Source: Verrucomicrobiota bacterium (lineage in GTDB: Bacteria; Verrucomicrobiota; Verrucomicrobiia; Verrucomicrobiales; Akkermansiaceae). Taken from it: a DNA stretch of 16,725 nucleotides. Location of the stretch: positions 1-16,725 of the forward strand of contig JAPLUJ010000286.1 in the NCBI GenBank assembly GCA_026397695.1, read 5' to 3'. A model generated the notes under the pieces. The model made no database searches and was not told the origin of the DNA. It saw nothing but the letters and a program-made list of their open reading frames with translations. How positions within the stretch are numbered: the first letter of the stretch is position 1; each line of letters begins with the position of its first letter. Positions 7,972-14,987 of the stretch are shown here, in pieces. The position numbers and the translations under genes are program-made.

Positions 7972-9087
7972 ATGAAAATGCACCGCATCCTCGCCGAAGC
8001 TGCCGCCGACATTGCCAAATCCGTGTTCAAAGAGCACCGCGTGCTCGATCACGCGCTGGCCGCCGCCTTCGAGGAAAACCCGAAATGGGGCAAGCGCGAC
8101 CGCAGCTTCATCGCCGAAACGGTGTTCGAGGTCGTGCGCTGGCGGCGGGCACTCGGATTTCTAGCAGACAGCGAGGAGGCCAACGCGATGTGCGCCGCCC
8201 AGTGGGTGCGCATGGGCTACGAAATCCCCGCATGGTGGACGTTCAAGGGATTACAGGCCGCGGAAATGCGCGCCCGCGAGGCCGACCTCGCCGCGCAACC
8301 GCGGGCCGTCCGTGAGTCGATCCCGGATTGGTTGGATCAGTTAGGTGTTAGCGAATTAGGCGGCGCATGGGATGCCCAAATCTCCGCGCTCAATCAGCGG
8401 GCCGCGGTTTTCCTGCGCGTCAACACACTCAAGACCACCCGCACCGAGGCGATCGAGTGGCTGGCATCCTGCAACGTCGAAGCCACCGCAGTCCCCGGGT
8501 TGCCGGACGCCCTGGTCCTGGCCCCCGGCAAGGCACTGCCGAAACCGCTGCGCACCGACGGCCGGGTGGAAATCCAGGATGCCGGTTCGCAACTCATTTC
8601 CCCGCTCGTCGACCCCCAACCCGGCGAACGCGTCATCGACGCCTGCTCGGGCGCCGGCGGCAAGGCCCTCCATCCCGCCGCCCTGATGGAAAACCAAGGC
8701 ACCGTCTATGCCATGGACGTCGATCCCAACGCCACCACCCCGGCGGATTTTTCCAACATCGCCGACCGCCTGCTCATCGATGCTCCATGCTCCGGCCTCG
8801 GTACCCTGAAACGCCAGCCCGACCTCAAATGGCGACTCAAACCAGCCCAACTCGTCCGCGTGCGCGCCATCCAGAAAGAATTGTTAGCCACCTACCACGC
8901 GATGCTCAAACCCGGCGGCCGCCTCGTCTATGCCACCTGCTCGATCCTGCCTTCGGAAAACCGCGCGGCAATCGCTTCATTGTTAGAAAAAGGCGGCTTC
9001 ACCCTGGTGGAAGAACGTGCGGTCTCACCCGCCGCCACCGGCGTCGATGGCTTCTACGCGGCTACGTTGCGCAAGCATGATTGTTAG
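7972..9087 (+). CDS. RsmB/NOL1/NOP2/Sun-type rRNA cytosine-C5 methyltransferase, with an internal gap
   Basis: Predicted SAM-dependent enzyme that makes 5-methylcytosine in rRNA. The 371-residue protein has an N-terminal NusB-like RNA-binding half, QDAGSQ (202-207), the SAM-binding DACSGAGGK (223-231), and both catalytic cysteines: Cys273 in APCSGLG and Cys323 in YATCSILPSEN. Between AMDVDP (247-252) and ADRLLIDAPC (264-273) only about a dozen residues are present where relatives have about 24 more, containing the strand and helix that complete the SAM pocket. The frame is kept. That may leave an inactive enzyme or reflect a sequence error. ATG 7972 is chosen because GAAGG (7958-7962) lies 9 bases upstream. 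A strong hairpin follows the stop. Confidence 0.87.
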   Translation: MKMHRILAEAAADIAKSVFKEHRVLDHALAAAFEENPKWGKRDRSFIAETVFEVVRWRRALGFLADSEEANAMCAAQWVRMGYEIPAWWTFKGLQAAEMRAREADLAAQPRAVRESIPDWLDQLGVSELGGAWDAQISALNQRAAVFLRVNTLKTTRTEAIEWLASCNVEATAVPGLPDALVLAPGKALPKPLRTDGRVEIQDAGSQLISPLVDPQPGERVIDACSGAGGKALHPAALMENQGTVYAMDVDPNATTPADFSNIADRLLIDAPCSGLGTLKRQPDLKWRLKPAQLVRVRAIQKELLATYHAMLKPGGRLVYATCSILPSENRAAIASLLEKGGFTLVEERAVSPAATGVDGFYAATLRKHDC

Positions 9088-9090
9088 AGC

Positions 9091-9130
9091 CGCGACAAAT
9101 CCAGTGACGACCGTCACGGGAATTGTCGCG
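9091..9130. terminator. Long hairpin between convergent genes
   Basis: Four bases after the methyltransferase stop codon, cgcgacaa (9091-9098) pairs with ttgtcgcg (9123-9130). Inside, t-c-c (9100-9102) pairs with 9119-9121 and gtgacg (9104-9109) with cgtcac (9112-9117), with only two single mismatches. The 40-base hairpin has no T-run but lies between two convergent genes, where it could stop transcripts from either side. Confidence 0.5.
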
Positions 9131-9236
9131 TTCCGCCCGAGAATGCCGCCCGCTCCGCACACGGTCTGGAGCCAGAGGCACCAGTTAGGCTGCGACTTTT
9201 GAAGCGTCACTTGAATGCACAAAATGGCATCAGTGG

Positions 9237-10058
9237 TCAGGGCGGGCAATGGGCCTTCCAGTAGAGGTAGGTGTGATGTCGAACCGGAGCCGCTTCGTAG
9301 GCGACCCACTGCACATTGCCATTTTGGATTCCCACATCATAATAGAAATCCAAGCCCGTGAATAACGCGCCCGGCGTGGCGTAATACTCACTGACTCGAT
9401 AAGAACCTTTGGAGATTTCCAGATCCGGCTTGGTGAATTGGTTCAGGAAGCCACGGTAGGAAACACCGGCGTTGAGCAATGCCTCATTCACCGTCTGCGC
9501 GCGTCGCCGGTTCTTACCGGTCATGGCGTGTTCGGAGGCCCCGACCACCCCCGCGGAGAGGAGAATCGGCGATATGGGTGCCAGGATCACCGCCGCCGCC
9601 GCAGCCTCGGCGACATCTCCCGCATCAAGGTGCCCGGCGGCCGCGAGCGGTTGCCGCCGCTGCCGTTGCCCGGTCACCCATGAATGGAGCGGACCCACTC
9701 CCGCTTCGAAAGGCATTCGGCCTGGTTGCAGGCACTGCGTCACCCGCCGGTCCCACTCGGCCATGGCTGTCGGGGCTACCACCGCAACCAAGCGGGAATC
9801 CTCGAATACCACCGGGGATGATGCCTTGTCGAAGGTGACCAGATCGACCTTCCGGCCGTTGATTCGATAGGAAAACGTCGCCGTTGGCTGCCCCGCCACT
9901 TTGGCGACGTCCCGCCAGTGGGTGCCCGCTGGCAGCGTGACCGGCTGCGGTGAGGCGCAGTGGTTCAACAATCCGACGCCGACCAGCAGCCCCAAGTTCA
10001 TGAGCCAGCCCCGATACGGTTGCGCCGACGGTCCATTTCCATGCTGCAACGGTTTCAT
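9237..10058 (-). CDS. Putative lipoprotein of unknown function
   Basis: Read on the minus strand from ATG 10058, the 273-residue product begins with a charged stretch, a hydrophobic segment (MNLGLLVGVGLLNHC) and a Cys that fits a lipobox (L-L-N-H-C, Cys at about residue 34), followed by ASPQ. A shorter start at 10001 would leave a signal peptide without a basic N-terminus. After the Cys comes a region THWRDVAKVAGQPTATFSY that loosely recalls the small SmpA/BamE-like domains of outer-membrane lipoproteins, then a polar middle, a hydrophobic patch (AAAAAVILAPISPILLSAG, possibly a membrane segment), and an aromatic-rich C-terminus (YYATPGALFTGLDFYYDVG). I do not recognise the family. It is convergent with the methyltransferase gene and divergent from the ROK kinase gene, so it is transcribed alone. 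Confidence 0.55.
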   Translation of the reverse strand: MKPLQHGNGPSAQPYRGWLMNLGLLVGVGLLNHCASPQPVTLPAGTHWRDVAKVAGQPTATFSYRINGRKVDLVTFDKASSPVVFEDSRLVAVVAPTAMAEWDRRVTQCLQPGRMPFEAGVGPLHSWVTGQRQRRQPLAAAGHLDAGDVAEAAAAAVILAPISPILLSAGVVGASEHAMTGKNRRRAQTVNEALLNAGVSYRGFLNQFTKPDLEISKGSYRVSEYYATPGALFTGLDFYYDVGIQNGNVQWVAYEAAPVRHHTYLYWKAHCPP

Positions 10059-10194
10059 GGGAACACTGTGACAAACTATTGGCAGGCGGCAAGGGCGATC
10101 GCATGCCCATCCGGGGAATGCGTGCAAAAATACTTGGCAACCGCCGAATAATTCTTGCCATTCGCGCGGCACTTCACAATGAACCCTCACCACC

Positions 10195-11274
10195 ATGAGT
10201 TCAAAAATCTTTATTGGCACGGACAGCGGCGCAACCACTTCCAAAAGTGCGGCGGTTGGGGAAAACGGCGAGGCCATCTCCACCAAGTTGCTCCAGCGAC
10301 CGACAAATGCGCAGCATGGACGCGACGCCGTCATCAGTGGTTGGATGGATGGCATCACGGAATTTCTTGCGCTCAATGATTTGCAATGGTCGCAAGTCCA
10401 CGGCGTGGGCCTGGCGATTCCCGGCCCCTACGAACGCTACGGCGTGTTCGGTAAATCCCCGAATCTTCCCGCAAGCTTTTGCGGCTGGGATGTGCATCGG
10501 GATTACAGTGCGGCACTGGCCCAACAGGTCGGCCGCCCGGTGCCGCTCGTCGTCGGCAATGACGGCAATTACGGCGGGGTGGCCGAGGCACGTCTCGCCC
10601 GCGGCAACACCCGCGCGTCGGTGCTGATGCTCATGCCGGGATCCGGTCTCGGCGCGGCGTTCATCGGTGCCGACGGACTGTCACTCGACGGCGACACCCT
10701 GGCGGGAATGGAAGCCGGCCACATGCCCGTGCCATTGCATTTGTTAGGCGTCACCGGCCATCCCTTGCCCTGCGGCTGCGGTCGTGATTGGGGTTGCGTG
10801 GAAGCCTACACCACCCTTTCGGGTTTGCCGCATCTTCTAACGGAAAAACTGCTGCTGTATCCCGCTCACGAGCTCGCCATGTCCGCGTTGCCGGTGCGGG
10901 AAAAAGCGCTTGCATTGCGTGGCCTCGCGCAAAAAGGTGATGCGCTGGCGCTGGAGATTTTTGATTTCCAGGCACGCGTGATGGGCCTGCATGTGGCGAA
11001 TCTGGTGATGGCGCTGGATCCCGGCATTGTCATCATCGGCGGCGGTCTGATGGATCACGAGGGAACCACCACGGAATTCCGCGAGCGCTATCTGCGGCTC
11101 ATCCGCGAAGCCGCCATGCCCTATCTCTGGCCCGCGCAACGCCATACCCTGCAAATCGTCCCGGCCGTGCTCGGCGACTTGTCGCAGGCCATCGGCGCCG
11201 CGCTGGTGGCGCTCTATCAATACCAAGCACGGACTCAAACCCCGGCCTTGACAGCACCTCAGACTGGCACCTAG
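10195..11274 (+). CDS. ROK-family sugar kinase (glucokinase-like)
   Basis: A 359-residue ROK protein, which should phosphorylate a hexose such as glucose or fructose in the cytoplasm. The ATP-binding GTDSGATTSK lies at 8-17, AIPGP at 74-78, the catalytic Asp in GNDGN (Asp123), GSGLGAAFI at 149-157, EAGHM (173-177) and the zinc motif CGCGRDWGCVE (193-203). The zinc motif has one more residue between the second and third Cys than the usual CxCGxxGC form. There is no N-terminal DNA-binding domain, so it is a kinase and not a ROK repressor. Normal length; a late signature IIGGGL lies near residue 281. The 136 bp to the divergent lipoprotein gene must hold its promoter, but no convincing box was found. 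The precise sugar cannot be told. Confidence 0.86.
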   Translation: MSSKIFIGTDSGATTSKSAAVGENGEAISTKLLQRPTNAQHGRDAVISGWMDGITEFLALNDLQWSQVHGVGLAIPGPYERYGVFGKSPNLPASFCGWDVHRDYSAALAQQVGRPVPLVVGNDGNYGGVAEARLARGNTRASVLMLMPGSGLGAAFIGADGLSLDGDTLAGMEAGHMPVPLHLLGVTGHPLPCGCGRDWGCVEAYTTLSGLPHLLTEKLLLYPAHELAMSALPVREKALALRGLAQKGDALALEIFDFQARVMGLHVANLVMALDPGIVIIGGGLMDHEGTTTEFRERYLRLIREAAMPYLWPAQRHTLQIVPAVLGDLSQAIGAALVALYQYQARTQTPALTAPQTGT

Positions 11275-11304
11275 CGTCGCGCGGCCGCATCCCTCAGCCG
11301 TGAT

Positions 11305-11331
11305 GCAGGCATTCCTGCCTGCCTTTGGCAG
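11305..11331. repeat. Hairpin repeat related to the GCATCCTGCC family
   Basis: gcaggc (11305-11310) can pair with gcctgc (11317-11322), or ctgcc (11319-11323) with ggcag (11327-11331). The core GCATTCCTGCCTGCC differs from the copies near 310 and 3809 by one extra T. It lies 31 bp after the kinase stop and may also act in transcript ending. Confidence 0.5.
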
Positions 11332-11397
11332 CCAGCCACATGAGGGCGAACGGCCGCCACATCACCACCAATAGATTAACATGAATCACCCCAGCAC

Positions 11398-12069
11398 ATG
11401 ATCCAAAAAATGAATATATTAATTGTTGGCCCGCAGGCGTCGGGCAAGGGAACCCAAGCGAAAAAAATCGCGGATTTGTTCAGCATCCCGCATATCTCGA
11501 CCGGGGATATTTTCCGTGACAATATTAAAAACGGCACGGCACTGGGCCAGCAGGTGGTGGAATACACCAATAATGGCAAGCTGGTCCCCGATGCATTGGT
11601 CATCCAACTCATCCGCGATCGCCTGAGCCAGGCGGATTGCGCGCCGGGATTTATTCTTGATGGATTTCCGCGGACCCTGCCACAGGCGGAAGCATTGGAC
11701 CAAATCACCCGCATCGGCAAAGTGGTGGTGGTGGATGTGCCCGATGATGTTTGTATCAAGCGCATTTCTGGTAGATACATGGCGTCCAATGGAACAACCT
11801 ATAACGTTTACACCTCGCCAAAACCCAAAAACGCCGCGTATCATCCGGACGGCACCTTGATAGAAGCATTCGATGACGTGACCGGAGAAAAACTGGTGCA
11901 GCGGGATGATGACAAACCGGAGAAAGTCAGGAAGCGTTTGGCGGATTATCACGCACAGACCAAGCCCATCATCGCTCATTATGGCAAAAATGCCGGCACC
12001 GTGATCCTGATTGACGGGCAACAGGATATTGATGCGGTGTTTGGGGAAATCCGGCAAGCTCTCGGCTAA
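11398..12069 (+). CDS. adk: Adenylate kinase
   Basis: Catalyses ATP + AMP to 2 ADP and balances adenine nucleotides. The 223-residue protein has the P-loop GPQASGKGT (11-19), STGDIFR (34-40) and DGFPRT (88-93) of the AMP site, SGR (124-126) opening a long LID domain, and RDDDKPEKVRKRL closing it. The P-loop has Gln-Ala where most homologues have Pro-Gly. The LID has no four-cysteine zinc site, so it is held by hydrogen bonds as in Gram-negative enzymes. Either ATG 11398 or ATG 11410 could start; the second places the first beta strand (NILIVG) right at the N-terminus, as is usual. The gene is more AT-rich than its neighbours (ATA, TTA and AAT codons) and is free of the GTTAG/CTAAC pentamer. 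Confidence 0.95.
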   Translation: MIQKMNILIVGPQASGKGTQAKKIADLFSIPHISTGDIFRDNIKNGTALGQQVVEYTNNGKLVPDALVIQLIRDRLSQADCAPGFILDGFPRTLPQAEALDQITRIGKVVVVDVPDDVCIKRISGRYMASNGTTYNVYTSPKPKNAAYHPDGTLIEAFDDVTGEKLVQRDDDKPEKVRKRLADYHAQTKPIIAHYGKNAGTVILIDGQQDIDAVFGEIRQALG

Positions 12070-12090
12070 GCCCGAGGATGAGAATTTTTT
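12061..12090 (+). terminator. Weak terminator candidate after adk
   Basis: ctcgg (12061-12065) pairs with ccgag (12072-12076) around the adk stop codon; six T residues follow at 12085-12090. The stem is short and the T-run is 8 bases away, so read-through into ilvC is quite possible. Confidence 0.3.
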
Positions 12091-12133
12091 CACTTGCGCA
12101 GGTCCGGGTGCGGCGGCTAATTTCCGGCCCACG

Positions 12134-12156
12134 GGCAGTCCCATGACGGGGCTGCC
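12134..12156 (+). promoter_or_regulatory. Hairpin in the ilvC leader
   Basis: ggcag-t-ccc (12134-12142) pairs with ggg-g-ctgcc (12148-12156), nine pairs including one G-T, around a 5-base loop. It ends 25 bases before the ilvC start. No leader peptide rich in branched-chain residues is seen, so an attenuator is not supported; it may be the end of the adk transcript or affect ilvC translation. Confidence 0.35.
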
Positions 12157-12181
12157 GCAGCAGCTACAAAACAACAACAAT

Positions 12182-13282
12182 ATGGCAATCATTGATTTTG
12201 GTGGAACGAAGGAAGAGGTCATCACGCGCAAGGAGTTTCCGATGTCGCGGGCACGCAAAGTGCTCAAGAACGAAACGATTGCCATCATCGGCTACGGCGT
12301 GCAAGGGCCGGCCCAAGCCCTGAACCTGCGGGACAACGGCTTCAAGGTCATCATCGGCCAAGCCAAACAATTCGCGAAAGACTGGAACCGCGCCTGCAAG
12401 GATGGCTGGGTTCCGGGCAAGACCTTGTTCGACATCGAGGAGGCCGTGCAGCGCGGCACCATCATCCAAATGTTGGTCTCGGACGCCGCTCAGCGGTCGA
12501 TCTGGCCGGCGGTCAAACGTAACCTCAAGGCTGGCGACGCCCTGTATTTCTCCCATGGCTTTTCCATTGCCTATCACACTCTAACAAAGGTCATCCCGCC
12601 GTCGGATGTGGATGTCATCATGGTGGCTCCGAAAGGCTCGGGCACCTCGGTGCGCCGCAATTTCCTTTCCGGGGCAGGCATCAACTCGAGTTTCGCGGTG
12701 TTTCAAGACGCCACCGGCCGGGCCAAGGATCGTTGTTTGGCGGTGGGCATCGGCATCGGGTCGGGCTATTTGTTCCCAACGACGTTCGAGCACGAGGTCT
12801 TCAGCGATCTAACCGGCGAGCGCGGCGTGCTGATGGGAGCGCTGGCAGGAATCATGGAAGCACAATACGACGTGCTGCGCGCTCACGGCCATTCGCCCAG
12901 CGAGGCGTTCAATGAAACCGTCGAGGAACTCACCCAAAGCCTGATCCGTCTGGTGGATGAAAACGGCATGGATTGGATGTATGCCAATTGCTCGGCCACC
13001 GCCCAGCGCGGCGCGTTGGATTGGAAGCCGAAATTCAAGAAAGCCGTGTTGCCGGTCTTCAAGGATCTCTATCAGCGGGTCAAGACCGGCAAGGAATGCT
13101 CCCGCGTGCTGAACTCCTGCGGCAAGCCGGATTACCAACAGCAACTCACCAAGGAACTCGACCAAATCGGCAATTCCGAGATGTGGCAAGCGGGCAAGGC
13201 GGTGCGCGCATTGCGACCCAAGGAAACCGCCAAGCTGATTTCCAAAGCGACGTTGGGCGTCACCGGGCGGAAATCGAATTGA
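12182..13282 (+). CDS. ilvC: Ketol-acid reductoisomerase
   Basis: Second enzyme of isoleucine and valine synthesis; it rearranges and reduces acetolactate or acetohydroxybutyrate with NAD(P)H and Mg. The 366-residue protein has GYGVQG (37-42) in the Rossmann domain, His125 in YFSHGF, VAPKGSG (148-154), SDLTGERG (208-215) with the Mg-binding Asp209 and Glu213, and SPSEAFNETVEE (238-249). It is closer to yeast mitochondrial Ilv5 and Bacteroidetes enzymes than to the 330-residue or the 490-residue bacterial types, with the WKPKFKKAVLPVFKDLY stretch of that group. The start ATG 12182 follows an AC-rich leader; the frame is open further upstream into adk, but those residues do not look like protein. 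The cofactor loop (59-68) differs from that of yeast. Confidence 0.95.
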   Translation: MAIIDFGGTKEEVITRKEFPMSRARKVLKNETIAIIGYGVQGPAQALNLRDNGFKVIIGQAKQFAKDWNRACKDGWVPGKTLFDIEEAVQRGTIIQMLVSDAAQRSIWPAVKRNLKAGDALYFSHGFSIAYHTLTKVIPPSDVDVIMVAPKGSGTSVRRNFLSGAGINSSFAVFQDATGRAKDRCLAVGIGIGSGYLFPTTFEHEVFSDLTGERGVLMGALAGIMEAQYDVLRAHGHSPSEAFNETVEELTQSLIRLVDENGMDWMYANCSATAQRGALDWKPKFKKAVLPVFKDLYQRVKTGKECSRVLNSCGKPDYQQQLTKELDQIGNSEMWQAGKAVRALRPKETAKLISKATLGVTGRKSN

Positions 13283-13343
13283 TTTTCGCCGCGACGATGC
13301 CATTTCTGCCAGACGCCTGCAATGTGCCGGCGTGCTTCTGCGC

Positions 13344-13372
13344 TTTACCTGGGAGCCTCCGGCACTTATATT
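13344..13372 (+). promoter_or_regulatory. Promoter of lysA, probably giving a leaderless mRNA
   Basis: TTTACC (13344-13349) and TATATT (13367-13372) are 17 bp apart, matching the sigma-70-type consensus at 4/6 and 5/6. Transcription would start near 13379, only about two bases before the lysA ATG at 13381, leaving no room for a ribosome binding site. Confidence 0.6.
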
Positions 13373-13380
13373 CCCCCTCG

Positions 13381-14582
13381 ATGCATGGCTTTTCCTATCA
13401 GAACGGCTCGCTTTATTGCGAGGACGTAGAATTGGCGGCGCTTGCCGATCAACATGGCACGCCGCTGTATGTGTATTCGGCGGCGACGATTCTCGATCAT
13501 TACCGCCGTCTCGACGCCGCGCTGGCCAGGGTGGATCACGAGGTGGCCTACGCGGTCAAGGCGAATTCGAATCTAGCGGTTTTGCGCTTGCTCGCCAAGG
13601 AGGGTGCCGGTTTCGACATTGTTTCGGGCGGTGAGCTTTTCCGGGTGATCCAGGCTGGTGGTGATCCGGCGCATTGCACGTTCGCCGGTGTCGGCAAGAC
13701 TCGCCGCGAGATCGTTTATGCCCTCGAACAGGGGATCTACTCGTTCAATGTCGAGAGCGAGGAGGAACTGCGCTACATCAACGAAGTGGCCGGCGAACTC
13801 GCGGTGATCGCACCGGTCGCGGTACGGGTGAACCCCAACGTCGATGCCAAAACCCATAAGTATATCTCCACTTGCGCGGCTTGCAGATGCATATCGGTTC
13901 GCAGCTCACCTCCATCGCGCCCTTCATCGAGGCGGTGGACAAAGTCGCGCCACTCGCCCGACAACTCAAGGAATGTCACGGCATCGAGTTCTGGTCGATC
14001 GGTGGCGGCATCGGCATCATCTACAAGGAGGCGCTCGCATCCGGCAGTGCGTCTTGGCGGGAAAACCAAGCGGAACCCGGACGCCCGCTGACCATCGAGC
14101 AATACGGTGCGGAACTCGTGCCGCGACTCAAGGATCTCGGGTTGAAAATCCTGGTGGAACCAGGCCGCTTCATTGTGGGCAATGCCGGCGTCCTGCTCAC
14201 CCGCTGTCTCTATGGGAAACAAGGCGCGGCCAAAACCTTCCGCATCGTCGATGCCGGAATGAACGATCTGATCCGCCCCGCGCTCTACGACGGGCATCAT
14301 GAAATCGTCCCGCTCCTGCAACCTGCAACGGATGCGAGAATCGTCATGGATGTGGTCGGCCCGATCTGTGAGAGCGGCGACTTCTTCTGCCAGAACCGCG
14401 AGCTGCCGGACTTCAAACCGGGCGACTATATCGCGCTGATGTCGGCGGGTGCCTATGGATTCGCCATGGCATCCAATTACAACTCGCGGCCGCTGCCCGC
14501 CGAGGTGCTGGTCGATGGCGCAACCGCATGCGTCGTGCGCCAACGCCAGTCGTTGCGTGATCTCATCGCCGGCGAATGTTGA
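13381..14582 (+). pseudogene. lysA: Diaminopimelate decarboxylase, interrupted by a deletion and frameshift
   Basis: PLP enzyme that makes L-lysine from meso-diaminopimelate, the last step of the pathway. The first frame (ATG 13381) gives the N-terminal barrel with YAVKANSN (57-64, PLP-binding Lys60), DIVSGGEL (79-86) and RVNPNVDAKTHKYIST (149-164). At 13870-13872 the sequence jumps into another frame, which then reads LRGLQMHIGSQ, GGGIGI, EPGRFIVGNAG, DAGMNDLIRPALYD, the catalytic Cys in GPICESGD, and YGFAMASNYNSRP to the stop at 14582. About 27 residues that are highly conserved (the TGLKENKFG segment and following helix) are absent, about 82 bp if the loss is simple. Both flanks look well conserved, so the break is recent or is a sequence error. 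A good promoter precedes the gene. Confidence 0.9.
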
Positions 14583-14591
14583 AAAATGTAG

Positions 14592-14610
14592 CGGCGGTCT
14601 GTGACCGTCG
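14592..14610. repeat. Hairpin repeat (CGGCGGTC-TGT-GACCGTCG)
   Basis: Eight pairs, one of them G-T, around a 3-base loop, 10 bp after the lysA stop. The string AGCGGCGGTCTGTGACCG resembles a short palindrome I recall from many Planctomycetes-Verrucomicrobia intergenic regions. It lies just ahead of the probable terminator. Confidence 0.5.
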
Positions 14611-14619
14611 CGCGCACTT

Positions 14620-14650
14620 ACTTCCACCATTTTTTCATGGTGGTAGTTTT
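14620..14650 (+). terminator. Probable intrinsic terminator after lysA
   Basis: ccaccat (14624-14630) pairs with atggtgg (14637-14643) around a T-rich loop. After one mismatch the stem extends by three more pairs (14620-14622 with 14645-14647), and it runs into TTTT (14647-14650). The lower stem and short T-run make it modest in strength. Confidence 0.45.
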
Positions 14651-14710
14651 GACCGTGGTCGGTCGGCCTGCCTGAAATCATGGAATTTATTCAGAAAAAT
14701 CTGACATCGC

Positions 14711-14740
14711 TTGACAAAAAGTCCGATTACTGCACATTAG
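14711..14740 (+). promoter_or_regulatory. Promoter of the vapBC operon
   Basis: A perfect -35 TTGACA (14711-14716) and a weaker -10 CATTAG (14735-14740), 18 bp apart. Transcription would begin at or next to the vapB ATG (14745), so the message may have little or no leader. VapB/VapC complexes usually bind over their own promoter, but no clear inverted operator was found here. Confidence 0.5.
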
Positions 14741-14744
14741 GTCT

Positions 14745-14987
14745 ATGAAAATCACCGTCGATCTGCCCGAAACCGAACTCGTTGAGATCTGTGAGATCAC
14801 CGGAATTTCGAAGAAAGGCCCTGCCATTCGCAGGTTGCTTGCGGATACCTTGCAAGCGCAGCGCCGCGCTACAATCGCGGGAAGGTTTCTCACCGGCCAA
14901 TGGTCGGCCGAGTTGAAAACCTTCGAGGCCGCCAAAGCGGCTGATCGCTCCCAATCCCAAACCCTCTCCGAACCATGGCGCGATTGA
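14745..14987 (+). CDS. vapB: VapB-type antitoxin
   Basis: An 80-residue protein whose first 35 residues (MKITVDLPETELVEICEITG, then a helix with KKGPAIRRLL) fit a ribbon-helix-helix DNA-binding domain; the rest is a polar, Trp-containing tail of the kind that wraps the toxin. Such antitoxins neutralise VapC and repress their own operon. The vapC start codon lies 13 bases inside the 3' end of this gene, in another frame, which is typical of translationally coupled pairs. Promoter elements lie directly upstream. Confidence 0.8.
   Translation: MKITVDLPETELVEICEITGISKKGPAIRRLLADTLQAQRRATIAGRFLTGQWSAELKTFEAAKAADRSQSQTLSEPWRD

Noticed and set aside
10059..10376. N-terminal extension of the lipoprotein gene
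   Set aside because: It would overlap the start of the divergent ROK kinase and bury the signal peptide more than 100 residues inside the protein.
12011..12181. Upstream extension of ilvC into adk
   Set aside because: The frame is open, but the residues are low-complexity and the family N-terminus is at ATG 12182.
13870..13875. Programmed frameshifting in lysA
   Set aside because: There is no slippery run at the junction, and conserved residues are missing as well, so a simple ribosomal shift would not restore the protein.
13773..14681. 302-codon minus-strand frame
   Set aside because: Lies opposite the second half of lysA, whose motifs are unmistakable.
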